64,000 nt of DNA from an uncultured Bacteroidales bacterium (GCA_900317925.1 ONIQ01000007.1:1-64000), one strand, 5' to 3'. Shown: positions 1-9,744, numbered from the stretch's first letter. Notes: generated by a model not told the origin, from the sequence alone. A program made the numbers and translations.

Positions 1-1178
1 TCGGGACGCTCGTCAATCAGGAGAACGATCTCGTATACCTCGGGATGATTGTCGGCAATCGCATTGGCGATGGATTTGAGCAACATGGTCTTACCGGTTT
101 TCGGCTGCGCCACGATCAAGCCGCGCTGGCCTTTTCCGATGGGGGCGAACATGTCCACGATGCGGCAGGAGATGTCTTTCCCGTGTCCGTGTCCCAGGAG
201 GTTGAATTTCTCGTCCGGGAAGAGGGGGGTGAGAAAATCGAAGGGAACGCGGTCGCGGATGAATTCAGGGGTGCGTCCGTTGATGTATTTGATGCGCACG
301 AGGGGGAAGTATTTGTCTCCTTCGCGCGGAGGACGGATTTCACCGGTAACGGTATCGCCGGATTTCAGGGCGTTTGTTTTGATCTGGTTCTGCGAGACGT
401 AGATATCGTCCGGGGAATTCAGGTAATTGTAGTCCGATGAGCGGAGGAAGCCGTAACCGTCCGGCATGATCTCCAGCACGCCCGTGGCTTCGACGGTTCC
501 TTCGAACTCAATGCGGGGCTGTTTGGCGGCTTGTTGCTGCTGGCCCTGCTGCTGACCTTGCTGACCCTGCTGCTGGCGCTGTTCCAGGCTCTGCTGCTGG
601 GCGTTTTGCTGAGGCTGTCGCTGCTCCGGGCCGTTGTTCTTCTGCCGGGGTGCCTGGGCGGGATCGTCCTTCAAATCGTCGAACAGCTTCTTGATGAAGG
701 GTTCTTTGGTCTCCGGTTTGACGGGTTGGGCATCCTTTCTGGGACGGCCACGTTTGGCCTTCGCCTTGGCTTCCGGAGCCGGCTGCTCGGGAGTTGCCGC
801 CTGGGGCGCTTCGGCTTTGGGGGCCTCTGCCTGAGGTTTATCGGCCTGCTGCTTGTCGGCTTTTTGCTTATCGCCCTTGGACCGGTCTGCCTTGGGACGG
901 TCCGCCTTTGCCTTCTCCGGCTGCGGCGTTTCTGCCTGCGGGGCATCGGCCTTCGGGGCATCGGCCTTCGGAGCGGCTTCCTTCTTCGGACGGCCGCGTT
1001 TGGCCTTCGGCTTCTGGGGCAGCGGATTCTGTGCAGCGGCTTTGGCCTGTGCGTCCAGGATCGCGTATGCCAGATTTTCGTTATCAAGCTTTTTAACGTT
1101 GGAAAGAGCATATTCGGCGGCAATCGCCTCCAATTCTTCTCTGCTCTTCGTACTCAGTTCGAAAAGAGTATAAGACAT
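1..1178 (-). CDS. rho: Transcription termination factor Rho (3' end beyond window)
   Basis: RNA-dependent hexameric ATPase that ends transcription. About 392 residues are visible; the C-terminal part of the motor lies left of position 1. Residues 1-50 form the Rho N-terminal helical domain, about 51-218 are a low-complexity insert, and about 221-295 form the cold-shock RNA-binding fold ([15 protein letters not shown]). The P-loop reads [10 protein letters not shown], followed by LLIDERP. The insert has K/A/D/P-rich repeats, two AT-hook-like KRGRP cores (about residues 60-64 and 140-144) and a glutamine tract. Such long disordered inserts are known in Bacteroides Rho. The start is the ATG at 1178, preceded by a good -7 box at 1230-1237. 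Monocistronic as far as can be seen, with lptD upstream on the same strand. Confidence 0.96.
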   Translation of the reverse strand, partial: MSYTLFELSTKSREELEAIAAEYALSNVKKLDNENLAYAILDAQAKAAAQNPLPQKPKAKRGRPKKEAAPKADAPKADAPQAETPQPEKAKADRPKADRSKGDKQKADKQQADKPQAEAPKAEAPQAATPEQPAPEAKAKAKRGRPRKDAQPVKPETKEPFIKKLFDDLKDDPAQAPRQKNNGPEQRQPQQNAQQQSLEQRQQQGQQGQQQGQQQQAAKQPRIEFEGTVEATGVLEIMPDGYGFLRSSDYNYLNSPDDIYVSQNQIKTNALKSGDTVTGEIRPPREGDKYFPLVRIKYINGRTPEFIRDRVPFDFLTPLFPDEKFNLLGHGHGKDISCRIVDMFAPIGKGQRGLIVAQPKTGKTMLLKSIANAIADNHPEVYEIVLLIDERP

Positions 1179-1229
1179 ATAAAATGATTGAAAAAACCGG
1201 CCGACGGCCGACTTTGTTTTTGACGGGTG

Positions 1230-1260
1230 CAAAGATACGCAATAATCGCGAATTATGCAA
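1230..1260 (-). promoter_or_regulatory. Bacteroidota-type promoter of rho
   Basis: On the minus strand a TATCTTTG element (1230-1237) fits the TAnnTTTG -7 consensus. Twenty bases upstream is GTTG (1257-1260), a 3-of-4 match to the TTTG -33 element. A TCGCGA hexamer lies between the two (1246-1251). Confidence 0.6.
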
Positions 1261-4035
1261 CTAATTGTCCCAGTAACTGCTGGATTTTTTGTAGCGTAGC
1301 AGGTCGGCCAGGGCCGAAGCATTGGCGGAAATGCGGAAGCTGTATGACTGCCAGGTTCCGGAAGGGACCCAGGACACGGCAATATTGAAGCAGTGCAGGT
1401 CGTAGCTGGCGCTCAGCTGGGTTGTGGTCATCTTCATGGCCATGAGGTCGAAACCGGACGTGGCGTTCAGCGACATCTTGGGCGTCAGTTTTACGTTGCC
1501 GGACAGCCCAAGGGTCTGGGTGTACCGGTGATTGGTGATGAGCTGGTTGTTTGAATAGCTATAGCTCTTGCTGTAGCTGAACGAGTAGTTGAAGTTGACC
1601 GACCAGGGCACGTTGGGGTTGGTATAGTACAGCCAGCCGCCCGGGATATATTCTCCGGTAAGCGGATGATAATAAATGCGGCGATAATAATCGGCCGTAT
1701 TCTTGTTGCCACCGCCACCGCCTTGAGAGCCGTCGTTCCTGCCGTCGTTGCCGTTGATGGCTCCCTGGCCGGAAATGGAATAGGAGAGGGAAGCGCTGGC
1801 GTTGGTGAGCCGGAGCGGATGCATCCAGCCTTCCTTGACCACGTTGAACGTGTTGATGCGGCGTCCCTGCTCGTCAATCGCATACGGGTCGAAGTTCGCA
1901 TTGGCGCTCATGCCCAGCTTACCGAAGACGGACGTGGACATCGTCACGCCGATGTTGTTCATTTTCAACGAGTCTGCCAGGAAATTATAGCCCGTGCTGA
2001 AGTTCAGCTGGTCAATCAGTTTGATCTTTTTGGACCCGGTTCCGGTGGTGTCCTTGATGTCCCGCACCTTGGCCTCGATGTTGTTGGCGATGGACAGGCT
2101 CATGGATGCGGCGCTGCCCTTTCCGGGATAACCATACATCTGCCCGGCGTAGATATTGTAATCGTATTCATGCTCCACGCCGCTCTTGTCCGTATAGGTG
2201 AGCGTCCGCCAGCCGTTGAAGGAGGTCGCCTTGTCCGGACTGTACGAGAAGGAAACCGTCGGGGAAACGACATGCCGGATGGCCTGGATTCGTCGGAATT
2301 TGCCAAAATTGTACATACCGTAGAGCCGCGTGCTCATGCCCAGGGACCCCGAGTAGTTGTGCGTGGCACCGAAGTCTCCGAACTGTTTTCCCATCTTGGT
2401 CTCTACGCGGCCGGTCTCTTCGTTGTAGAAGGCTTCGCTGGATCGGAAGAACCAGTTCATGCCGTAGGAAACACCGGGCGTGAAATTCAGGTATTTGAAG
2501 AGGGAGAAGGTCGGCAGGCCGATGCTGAACGTATGCTGCATACCGTTGTTCAGCTGGTCGATCAAACTGAAGTCCTCCTTGTCAAAGTCAGCCAATTTGA
2601 AGTTGACGCGGTTTTGCAGGGCGGTATTGTACGAGAGCGAGATCTTTTCGTAGATGCGTTCCTTCCCGACACGGTTTTTCTGCTTGAACGGATAGAAGCG
2701 GCTCACGGAGAAGGTGACGTTCGGGAAGGTGATGGCGTACGAACTGTCGCGGGAGTTCTGGTTGTGCAAGGCGTTGATGGAGAGGTTGAACTTGCCGTTC
2801 CAGTTGCGTGAGAAGGAAATGGACGACGAGATCTGGTTCTGCAGGGCCTCGGTGACATCCCGGGAGTTGTAACGGCTGTTGGACGGGCTGGAGAAGTTGA
2901 CCGATGCGGTGAAACTCATGCCCGGACGGGCCTTCGAATCCTGGGAATGCGACCATTGCAGGCCGAAGTTGCGGCTCTGGAAGAAGTCGGTACTCCCTTT
3001 TTCACCGGTCTGGTCGTTGGAATAATTGAAGGCGAAGTTACCGTTGAATTTGTAATTAACCTTGTAACGGGAGTTGACGTCAAGCGCCCAGGAACCCAGG
3101 GTGAAGATGTCGCCGGTGACAGACAGGTCGAAATAATCGCCCAGCACGAAATACATGCCCAGGTCGCGCAGGTAGAAACCGCGGGCGCTTTCTTCACCGA
3201 AGGTCGGCATCAGCAGACCGGTGGCACGCTGCGGACGGTTCGGGACAAAGCCGAAGGGCAGGAAGAGCGGGATTTCAACGCCTTCGATAACCGGATGGGC
3301 CGGACCGAAAACCGTCTTCTGGGAGGGCTGTGTGATGACTTTCGCAAAACTCAGCTTCATGTAATAGTGGGGCTCGTCCAGGTCGCACACCGTATAGCGG
3401 CCGCGGGTGATGCTGACCGACCGGTCGGCGGCCATCTTGATGCTCTGGCCCTGAATGAGTCCTTCCGCCTCCTGGGTGATCATGTTTTTGATCTTGGCCT
3501 TTTTGCTGTTGAAATTGTAGCGGACCTCCTCCATGTTATAGGTCTGGCCGTCCTGCGACATGACGGGCTGGCCCTTCCATTCCCGGGTGAGGGAGTCGTA
3601 TGTGCCTCTGGCAAAGACCGTTCCCGACTTCATGTCATATTCCATGTAGTCGGCGGTGAGTTTCATGTTGCCGTAGGTGACGGTCACGTCTCCGTAGTAA
3701 AAGGCTTTGCGGGCTCCCTCCGTAAATACTTCGATAATGGAGTCCTTGGCCCCGGTAAAGGCAGGACGGTCCAGCGAACTCTTGCCTACAAGGTCGGCGG
3801 AATCGGCCCGGGCGGTCAGAACGGAATCCCGCCGGAGAGAGTCCAGACGAAAGAGGCTGTCACGCCTGGCCAGGCCCGCGGAATCCAGCTTCGGCAGGGA
3901 AGTGGTGTCCACTTGTGCAACCTGGTTCCGGTTACGTCTGCCCCGACGCCGGTTCTGGGCGGGTGTTAAGGCATCCGCAAAGAGCAAAGCGAGCAGCAAA
4001 ATCGCTATATATCTGTATGTATTCTTTATATGCAA
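1261..4035 (-). CDS. lptD: LPS-assembly protein LptD-like outer-membrane protein
   Basis: 924 residues, inferred to be the outer-membrane translocon that inserts lipopolysaccharide into the outer leaflet. An N-terminal hydrophobic signal segment (about residues 8-27) is followed by a basic, low-complexity stretch. Residues about 100-230 form an OstA/LptA-type beta-jellyroll (repeated patterns such as [16 protein letters not shown]). The rest is rich in alternating aromatic beta-strands and ends in a terminal aromatic strand, as expected of a large barrel. The Bacteroidota LptD family is of this size. The minus-strand promoter is near perfect (TTTG at 4087-4090, 19 bases, TACATTTG at 4060-4067). 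With kdsC in the window it shows that the organism makes LPS. Identification is by overall pattern, not by a catalytic motif. Confidence 0.85.
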   Translation of the reverse strand: MHIKNTYRYIAILLLALLFADALTPAQNRRRGRRNRNQVAQVDTTSLPKLDSAGLARRDSLFRLDSLRRDSVLTARADSADLVGKSSLDRPAFTGAKDSIIEVFTEGARKAFYYGDVTVTYGNMKLTADYMEYDMKSGTVFARGTYDSLTREWKGQPVMSQDGQTYNMEEVRYNFNSKKAKIKNMITQEAEGLIQGQSIKMAADRSVSITRGRYTVCDLDEPHYYMKLSFAKVITQPSQKTVFGPAHPVIEGVEIPLFLPFGFVPNRPQRATGLLMPTFGEESARGFYLRDLGMYFVLGDYFDLSVTGDIFTLGSWALDVNSRYKVNYKFNGNFAFNYSNDQTGEKGSTDFFQSRNFGLQWSHSQDSKARPGMSFTASVNFSSPSNSRYNSRDVTEALQNQISSSISFSRNWNGKFNLSINALHNQNSRDSSYAITFPNVTFSVSRFYPFKQKNRVGKERIYEKISLSYNTALQNRVNFKLADFDKEDFSLIDQLNNGMQHTFSIGLPTFSLFKYLNFTPGVSYGMNWFFRSSEAFYNEETGRVETKMGKQFGDFGATHNYSGSLGMSTRLYGMYNFGKFRRIQAIRHVVSPTVSFSYSPDKATSFNGWRTLTYTDKSGVEHEYDYNIYAGQMYGYPGKGSAASMSLSIANNIEAKVRDIKDTTGTGSKKIKLIDQLNFSTGYNFLADSLKMNNIGVTMSTSVFGKLGMSANANFDPYAIDEQGRRINTFNVVKEGWMHPLRLTNASASLSYSISGQGAINGNDGRNDGSQGGGGGNKNTADYYRRIYYHPLTGEYIPGGWLYYTNPNVPWSVNFNYSFSYSKSYSYSNNQLITNHRYTQTLGLSGNVKLTPKMSLNATSGFDLMAMKMTTTQLSASYDLHCFNIAVSWVPSGTWQSYSFRISANASALADLLRYKKSSSYWDN

Positions 4036-4044
4036 GTATTTTCT

Positions 4045-4090
4045 TATATTTGCAATCTACAAATGTAAGACTATTTTGCGAATCCACAAA
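4045..4090. promoter_or_regulatory. Divergent overlapping promoters of lptD and amidase
   Basis: Plus strand: TATATTTG at 4045-4052, about 40 bases before the amidase start. Minus strand: TACATTTG (4060-4067) with TTTG (4087-4090) at 19-base spacing for lptD. The two core promoters overlap in 46 bases, so polymerases would compete. Confidence 0.7.
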
Positions 4091-4092
4091 AA

Positions 4093-5154
4093 ATGGATGG
4101 GATGAATACACGAAAACTACTTGTTCTGGTCCTTTCCTGCCTGTGTCTGCCCCTGTTTTCCCAGGAAGCGGCCCTGAAACTCCGGACGGTCGTCATCGAT
4201 CCGGGACACGGGGGACATGATGCGGGTTGCGTGAGCCGTGACCGCCAGACCAAGGAGAAGGACCTGGTGCTGGACATCGGGAAGCGGCTCGCGGAAAAAA
4301 TCCGCCGCGAGTGTCCGGACGTAAAGGTCATCATGACCCGTAGCGACGACCGCTTCATCGAATTGTACGACCGTGCAAAAATAGCCAACAAAGCCAATGC
4401 CAACTTATTCATTTCCATCCACGTAGATGCCGTCGATACCCGTCGCAATCCCAATTGGCGGACGGTGAACGGCTATACGGTCTATACCATGGGCGAGAGC
4501 AAGAACAATGCCAACATGGAGACCATCAAACGGGAGAATTCCGTGATTTTGCTGGAGGACGATTATACCACCAAGTACCAGGGGTTCGATCCCAACGATA
4601 CGGAATCTTACATCTTCTTCTCGCTGATGCAGAACGCCAACCAGGAGCAGAGCGTGCATTTTGGCGAAATCGTTTCCCGGGAGATGGGGAAGAACGGACC
4701 TTTCCGGCACAGCAAGGGCATCCGCCAGGCACCGTTCCTGGTCCTCTGGCGTACGGCCATGCCTTCCGTCTTGGTGGAATGCGGCTACATTACGAGCGAG
4801 GGGGACCTCGCGGTTTTGCGCGCCGAAGAGGGGAGGGACAAGATCGCCGCCCGCCTTTGCCGGGGTTTCCGCATCTATAAGGCTGAATATGAAGGTACAA
4901 AGCTAGAACTAGAGGAAATAAAGCCGGAAGCCGATACGGCCGCCGTCCGGTACGGAATCCAGATCATGGCATCCGGTAAACGGCTTCGGGAAGGGGATCC
5001 CGCGTTGAAGGGTTTGTCGGCTCAGGCGGTCCCGTCCGGTGTCCTATATAAATATATAGTTTCGGTCTCCACGGAGTTATCAACAACCCGGGCGGATTTG
5101 CCGTCCGTCAAGAAGAAATTTCCGGATGCATTTTTGGTGAAAATGGATTTTTAA
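4093..5154 (+). CDS. N-acetylmuramoyl-L-alanine amidase (Amidase_3 family) with C-terminal SPOR-like region
   Basis: 353 residues. Zinc amidase that removes stem peptides from peptidoglycan, probably for daughter-cell separation in the periplasm. A signal peptide (about residues 1-23, ending LFSQ) precedes the catalytic domain. Motifs: the first zinc ligand in DPGHGGHDAGC, the second zinc histidine in FISIHVDA, and VLVECGYIT near the domain end, where the catalytic glutamate sits in the family. The last 75 residues (from about 275) begin YGIQIMASGK and resemble a divergent SPOR-type septal peptidoglycan-binding fold. The start could be 4093 or the ATG at 4102. It is transcribed away from lptD. 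A weak DnaA-box-like 9-mer lies inside its 3' end (5077-5085). Confidence 0.9.
   Translation: MDGMNTRKLLVLVLSCLCLPLFSQEAALKLRTVVIDPGHGGHDAGCVSRDRQTKEKDLVLDIGKRLAEKIRRECPDVKVIMTRSDDRFIELYDRAKIANKANANLFISIHVDAVDTRRNPNWRTVNGYTVYTMGESKNNANMETIKRENSVILLEDDYTTKYQGFDPNDTESYIFFSLMQNANQEQSVHFGEIVSREMGKNGPFRHSKGIRQAPFLVLWRTAMPSVLVECGYITSEGDLAVLRAEEGRDKIAARLCRGFRIYKAEYEGTKLELEEIKPEADTAAVRYGIQIMASGKRLREGDPALKGLSAQAVPSGVLYKYIVSVSTELSTTRADLPSVKKKFPDAFLVKMDF
5077..5085 (+). promoter_or_regulatory. DnaA-box-like 9-mer
   Basis: TTATCAACA differs by one base from the DnaA box TTATCCACA. It lies in the 3' end of the amidase gene, 343 bases before dnaA. It is a single site; a second, weaker match (TTATCAATA, two mismatches) is at 5288-5296. 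Confidence 0.35.
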
Positions 5155-5427
5155 AAAACGTTTTATAAACGGATTTACCTTACTCTGTTCAGCAAAAATC
5201 GTAATTTGGTTTTTTTAGAAAAATTCCAAATTACGAAGTATATGAAAATAAACTGATTAAAGAAAAACTAACGCGCCAAATTGTTGATTATCAATAAATT
5301 AATAAATAATCATTTTCGGAATAGTGTGCTTAATATTTAAGGATTTTTTTTAAAAAATACAATAGCATTTTCGTTTTTTTATTAACTTTTTTTTCTTGAA
5401 TTTTGCACTTGAAAGAAAGCATTACCT
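5155..5427. other. AT-rich dnaA upstream region with long inverted repeat
   Basis: 273 bases without a gene and very AT-rich. It contains a perfect 11-base inverted repeat (TCGTAATTTGG at 5199-5209, complement at 5226-5236). Two mismatches inside that, a further 5-base T/A stem closes on a two-base centre. Near 5340-5400 there are long T and A tracts. No canonical -7 box was found directly before dnaA; the nearest is GAATTTTG just upstream. It could be dnaA control DNA or part of an origin. Confidence 0.6.
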
Positions 5428-6849
5428 GTGAATTTGTCTGAAAGACATATCGACATTTGGAACAATTGCCTGCGGTTCATCGAACAGATCATCGAGCCGC
5501 AGAAATTTTCTACATGGTTCAAGCCTATCCGGCCCGTGTCTTTCGAGGGCTCGACGCTCACGGTGGAGGTACCTTCCGAGTTCTTCCGCCAGTGGCTCGA
5601 GGAGACTTATCTGGACGTCATCAGCAAATCGCTCAAACGCGTGATTGGTGCCGATGCTCGTCTGGTCTATCAGGTAAAGATGGTCCGCCAGCAGCCGGCC
5701 ATGGAATTCCCGGCATCGCACGGTGTGCCTGCCGTGAACCGCGAGGTGTCCATCAACACCTATCAGCCCTCCGGCAATCCGAGTCCGTTTGTGTACCCGG
5801 GTACGCAGCGCGTCAAGATAGACCCGCGGCTGAAACCGGAATACTGTTTCGACAACCTGGTGCGCGGGGCGTGTAACAAACTGGGTATCACGGCAGGGGA
5901 GACCATCTCCGGCGCTCCGGGTAAAACCGCTTTCAATCCTTTGTTTATTTTTGGCGGTCCGGGTTTGGGCAAGACACATATCGCCCAGGCTATCGGCAAT
6001 GCCATCAAGGAGAAATATCCCGAGCTGGTCGTCCTGTATGTAACGGGCAGCGAGTTCAAGACACAATACATGGATGCCGTGTTCGTGCGCAACAAGCTCA
6101 CGGATTTCCTGGCGTTCTACATGAAGATTGACGTGCTCATCGTTGACGATATCCAGGGCCTGCAAGGCCAAGGGTCGCAGAATGCGATGTTCAACGTCTT
6201 CAACCACCTGCAGCAGAATGGCCGCCAGTTGATCTTTACATCGGACCGCGCCCCGGTGGACCTGCAGAATTTCGAGGAGCGCCTGCTCTCCCGGTTCAAA
6301 TGGGGACTGGCCGTGGAACTGGAGCGTCCGGATTTCCATACGCGCCTGTCCATGCTGCGTGCCCGCGCTTTCCGCGAAGGCGTGGTCATCCCCGACGAGG
6401 TGCTTTCCTATCTGGCCGAACGCATCAAATCGAACTTCCGCGAGTTGGAAGGAACGCTCATTTCCCTGGTAGCCCATGCAACGCTGGGCAAGAAAGAGAT
6501 TACCGTAGATCTGGCCGAAAGCATCACGGGCCAGATTGTGAGCGAAGAGGATGAGACCATTACCTGTACGCGGGTCCAGCGGGTCGTTTGCGATTATTTC
6601 AATATCTCGCGCGATACCCTCCTGTCCAGTTCTCGCAAGCGCCAGATTGTACAGGCCCGCCAGATTGCCATGTATGTGTGCCGCAACCTGGTTACCGGCT
6701 GCTCGCTGGCAACCATCGGTGCGGAATTGGGCGGCCGGGACCACGCAACCGTCCTGCACGGCTGTTCCACCGTGGCCGATTTGATGGCGACCGACCGGTC
6801 CTTCCGGCAGTATGTCACCGATATCGAGAAAATGCTAGTAACCTTATGA
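5428..6849 (+). CDS. dnaA: Chromosomal replication initiator protein DnaA
   Basis: 473 residues with a GTG start. AAA+ ATPase that binds DnaA boxes and melts the origin. The N-terminal domain (about 1-70, ERHIDIWNNCL) is followed by a linker. The Walker A motif FGGPGLGKTH is near residue 170 and Walker B VLIVDDIQ near 235. The C-terminal DNA-binding domain carries the signature GGRDHATVLHG near 432. Length is normal. The 3' end overlaps pepD by four bases (ATGA), and neither dnaN nor recF follows. The GTG at 5428 is chosen because it gives the conserved N-terminus right after the AT-rich leader. Confidence 0.98.
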   Translation: MNLSERHIDIWNNCLRFIEQIIEPQKFSTWFKPIRPVSFEGSTLTVEVPSEFFRQWLEETYLDVISKSLKRVIGADARLVYQVKMVRQQPAMEFPASHGVPAVNREVSINTYQPSGNPSPFVYPGTQRVKIDPRLKPEYCFDNLVRGACNKLGITAGETISGAPGKTAFNPLFIFGGPGLGKTHIAQAIGNAIKEKYPELVVLYVTGSEFKTQYMDAVFVRNKLTDFLAFYMKIDVLIVDDIQGLQGQGSQNAMFNVFNHLQQNGRQLIFTSDRAPVDLQNFEERLLSRFKWGLAVELERPDFHTRLSMLRARAFREGVVIPDEVLSYLAERIKSNFRELEGTLISLVAHATLGKKEITVDLAESITGQIVSEEDETITCTRVQRVVCDYFNISRDTLLSSSRKRQIVQARQIAMYVCRNLVTGCSLATIGAELGGRDHATVLHGCSTVADLMATDRSFRQYVTDIEKMLVTL

Positions 6850-8273
6850 TATCCACCCGTTCGCTGGAGATCTTCAAGGAGATCACCACGATTCCCCGAG
6901 AGTCCGGCCACGAAGGCCCGATGACCGCGTTTCTGCAGGATTTCGCCGCGAAACGTGGCCTGTTTTGTAAGACCGATTCCATCGGAAATGTCGTCATCGT
7001 CCGGGAAGCCATGCCCGGAAAGGAGCAGGTGCCTACGATCGTGCTTCAGTGCCACCAGGATATGGTGTGCGAAAAGAATCCGGGCGTAGAGCACGATTTC
7101 TCCCGCGATCCCATTTCGTATGTGGTGGAGGATGGCTGGATGATCGCCCCGGATACGACCCTGGGCGCGGATGACGGTATCGGCATTGCGGCGGCGCTGG
7201 CCGTTTTGGAGAGCGACCTGCCCACGGGCCGGCTGGAGTGTGTCTTCACCATTTCCGAAGAAACGGGCATGGACGGAGCCTTTGCCATGGAGCCGGGCTT
7301 CTTTACCGGCCGAACCCTCATCAACCTGGATTCCGAAGACGAGGGCCAGCTCTTTATCGGCTGCGCCGGCGGTCTGGATACCTTCGGGACCTTCCGGTAT
7401 TTCCGCGAGGTGCGCAATGCCGGGTGGAAAGGATTGAAAATCAGCGTCTCCAACGCCTTGGGCGGGCATAGTGGAGACGATATCAACAAAGGCCGCGCCA
7501 ACGCCGTCCAGCAGTTGGTGCGCTTCCTATATGGTGAACTGCCGCATGGACTGCAGCTGATCCTGCTGCATGGTGGCGGCAAACCCAATGCCATCGCCCG
7601 CGAGGCATCGTCCCTCATTCTGGTGCCGGATGCAGAAGCCACGCTGGCCCGCTTCGAGGCCTTCAAGGCCGATGTAAAAGGGGAGTTCTCCGTGGCGGAC
7701 CCGAACGTGGTCCTGCAGGCGGAAGCGTCTCCCTGCAACGAAAAACCCATCGACAGCGTGGTTGCCAGAAGGTTGATTGCCACGCTCTACGGTCTTCCGC
7801 ACGGGGTGCTGGCCATGAGCCCGGATATCCCCGGCCTGGTGGAAACTTCTACCAACCTGGCGGCGGTCCGGATGAATGAACGGGGCGTTGTGAAGGTCAT
7901 TACCAGCCAGCGCAGCGCCGTGCCTTCGGAGCGTCGCGATGCGGCGGCCCGCGTAGAGGCGGTCCTGAAGCTGGGCGGTGCCGAAGTGGATCATCTGCTC
8001 GAGTATCCCGGCTGGAAACCCAATATCCATTCGCCCATCCTGGAAGCCTGCGTGGCCTCGTACCGGAACCTGTTCCAGACAGAGCCAGAGGTGAAGGCCA
8101 TCCACGCCGGCCTGGAATGCGGCCTGTTCGGCGAGAAATTCGGCGACCTGGACATGATTTCCTTCGGCCCGACCCTGCGTGGCGTACATGCTCCCGGCGA
8201 ACGGCTGGAACTGGCCTCGCTGGAGAAATTCGCCGCCTTGCTGGAAGACGTGCTGGTTAACTTTAATGGATAA
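6846..8273 (+). CDS. pepD: Aminoacyl-histidine dipeptidase (M20C family, PepD)
   Basis: 475 residues. Cytoplasmic metallo-dipeptidase cleaving Xaa-His and other dipeptides with a di-zinc centre. The M20 ligands are visible in order: His in QCHQDMV, bridging Asp in LGADDGIG, the catalytic Glu pair in SEETGMDG, Asp in NLDSEDEG, and the late His in HAGLECG. A lid/dimerisation domain lies in the middle. The start is the ATG at 6846, overlapping the dnaA stop as ATGA, which suggests translational coupling. An in-frame open region runs further upstream inside dnaA but lacks homology to the family. Length matches PepD (about 480-490). Confidence 0.95.
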   Translation: MISTRSLEIFKEITTIPRESGHEGPMTAFLQDFAAKRGLFCKTDSIGNVVIVREAMPGKEQVPTIVLQCHQDMVCEKNPGVEHDFSRDPISYVVEDGWMIAPDTTLGADDGIGIAAALAVLESDLPTGRLECVFTISEETGMDGAFAMEPGFFTGRTLINLDSEDEGQLFIGCAGGLDTFGTFRYFREVRNAGWKGLKISVSNALGGHSGDDINKGRANAVQQLVRFLYGELPHGLQLILLHGGGKPNAIAREASSLILVPDAEATLARFEAFKADVKGEFSVADPNVVLQAEASPCNEKPIDSVVARRLIATLYGLPHGVLAMSPDIPGLVETSTNLAAVRMNERGVVKVITSQRSAVPSERRDAAARVEAVLKLGGAEVDHLLEYPGWKPNIHSPILEACVASYRNLFQTEPEVKAIHAGLECGLFGEKFGDLDMISFGPTLRGVHAPGERLELASLEKFAALLEDVLVNFNG

Positions 8274-8277
8274 AGAG

Positions 8278-8931
8278 ATGCCTGTCAAAATAGCTCCTTC
8301 TATGCTTTCGGCCGATTTTCTGCATCTGGAAGAAGATGTGGAAATGGTGAATCGGTATGCCGACCTTTTCCATCTGGATGTGATGGACGGGACCTTCGTG
8401 CCCAATATCTCGTTCGGCTTTCCTGTCATCGAGGCCATTGCACAAAAAGCGAAAAAACCGATGGACGTGCACCTGATGATCGTCCATCCCGAAAAATACA
8501 TCGAGCGCTTTGCCCAAGTGGGGGCGCAGATGATCAGTTTCCACCTGGAAGCCGCCCGTGCAGACGGGTCGGACCCGGCCGCTATCCTGCGCGCGATACG
8601 CGGTCTGGGGGTCCAGGCGGGTCTGGTCATCAATCCCGATGTCCCGGTCGAAGACCTGTATCCCTATCTGGAAGAGGTCGATTTCCTCCTCATCATGTCG
8701 GTGTTTGCGGGATTCGGCGGACAGAAGTTCATCGAGGATACCTACGGCCGCATCCGGACCCTGAAGGCCGAGATCGACCGTCGCGGGCTGCGGATCCCCA
8801 TCGAGGTGGACGGCGGTGTGTCGCCTGCCAATGCGGCCGAACTGGCCCGTTGCGGGGCGGAAATTTTGGTTGCCGGCAGTTCTGTCTTCAAGGCGGAAGA
8901 CCGGGCCGCCGCCATCGCCGCCATGCGATAG
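8278..8931 (+). CDS. rpe: Ribulose-phosphate 3-epimerase
   Basis: 217 residues. TIM-barrel enzyme interconverting ribulose-5-phosphate and xylulose-5-phosphate in the pentose phosphate pathway. Visible motifs: KIAPSMLSADF at the N-terminus, HLDVMDGTFVPN (metal ligands His and Asp), VDVHLM-type strand MDVHLMI, VFAGFGGQ, and IEVDGGV with the second catalytic Asp. The ATG at 8278 gives the typical N-terminus. An in-frame ATG at 8266, overlapping the pepD stop, would add four residues (MDKE). It lies in the dnaA-pepD-rpe run and ends seven bases from the convergent birA. Confidence 0.97.
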   Translation: MPVKIAPSMLSADFLHLEEDVEMVNRYADLFHLDVMDGTFVPNISFGFPVIEAIAQKAKKPMDVHLMIVHPEKYIERFAQVGAQMISFHLEAARADGSDPAAILRAIRGLGVQAGLVINPDVPVEDLYPYLEEVDFLLIMSVFAGFGGQKFIEDTYGRIRTLKAEIDRRGLRIPIEVDGGVSPANAAELARCGAEILVAGSSVFKAEDRAAAIAAMR

Positions 8932-8938
8932 CGTTCCT

Positions 8939-9682
8939 TTAGATAATGTAGCTTATCTCTTTGAAAGCGAATGTCCGGCTGCTGCCGTCGTTCAGTTCGA
9001 CGACCAGCCGGGCATCTTCGTTGATGCCCCGGATGATGCCTTGGAAGACCGTTCCAGTGGCGCAGTCGGTGAAACTGTGCAACTCATTCTTGCGGTACAG
9101 GAGCCGTTCGTAATCGGCCCGAAGCCGGCTGCCGTCTTCCCGGAACCGCTGCAGGAAGAAAGTGCAGAATGCATCCAATTCCGCGACAACGTCGTAGCGG
9201 TTGCCGGTTAGCAGCGTCAACGAGGTGGGGTTGATGACTTCCACCGGGAATTTTTTCTGGTTCAGGTTGATGCCGATCCCGACGACGCTCCAGTCCACGT
9301 ACTCGCCGTCCAGGGAACTTTCGATGAGCATCCCGCAGATCTTGCGGTCGCGCACGTACACATCGTTGGGCCATTTGATCCGCGCCTCCACCCCTTTGTC
9401 CGCCAGAAAGTCACATACGGAAAGGGCGGCGATGCGGCTCAGGCGGAACTGGCGCGTGGCGGGCAGGGGAGTCATGCCGGCTGCCCGGTATTTCAGGATG
9501 ATGGAAAAAGTCAGGTTGGCGCCGGGTTCCGCATCCCACTTGTTGCCGCGCTGGCCGCGTCCGGCAAATTGTTTCCGGGCAGCCAGAACTGACAGGTTGT
9601 CAAAGTTTTTTATCCATCTAACTGCTTCATTATTAGTGGAATCCAACTCTTCAAACCAGATCGGCGTCATTCTCTCTTTCAT
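8939..9682 (-). CDS. birA: Biotin--[acetyl-CoA-carboxylase] ligase
   Basis: 247 residues. Activates biotin as biotinyl-AMP and attaches it to the carboxyl carrier protein. The signature QFAGRGQRGNKWDAEPGAN is near residue 40; WPNDVYV and GIGINLN follow, with a short C-terminal SH3-like domain. There is no N-terminal helix-turn-helix, so it is a ligase only and not a repressor. The start at 9682 (MKERMTPIWFEEL) is chosen over an upstream in-frame ATG because it gives the family N-terminus; M6 is an alternative. The gene is divergent from rsfS, and a minus-strand TAACTTTG box at 9725-9732 is its likely promoter. Confidence 0.95.
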   Translation of the reverse strand: MKERMTPIWFEELDSTNNEAVRWIKNFDNLSVLAARKQFAGRGQRGNKWDAEPGANLTFSIILKYRAAGMTPLPATRQFRLSRIAALSVCDFLADKGVEARIKWPNDVYVRDRKICGMLIESSLDGEYVDWSVVGIGINLNQKKFPVEVINPTSLTLLTGNRYDVVAELDAFCTFFLQRFREDGSRLRADYERLLYRKNELHSFTDCATGTVFQGIIRGINEDARLVVELNDGSSRTFAFKEISYII

Positions 9683-9699
9683 TGGCGCAAAATTTGTTT

Positions 9700-9732
9700 T
9701 ATATTTGTAGGATAGATAATAATGCAAAGTTA
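9700..9732. promoter_or_regulatory. Divergent promoters of birA and rsfS
   Basis: Plus-strand TATATTTG (9700-9707) lies 38 bases before the rsfS start. Minus-strand TAACTTTG (9725-9732) lies 43 bases before the birA start. Neither has a good TTTG -33 at the usual distance. Confidence 0.55.
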
Positions 9733-9744
9733 AACAATATTTAT

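Noticed and set aside
5422..6759. Minus-strand open frame of 445 codons opposite dnaA
   Set aside because: Shadow of dnaA; no promoter and no recognisable fold.
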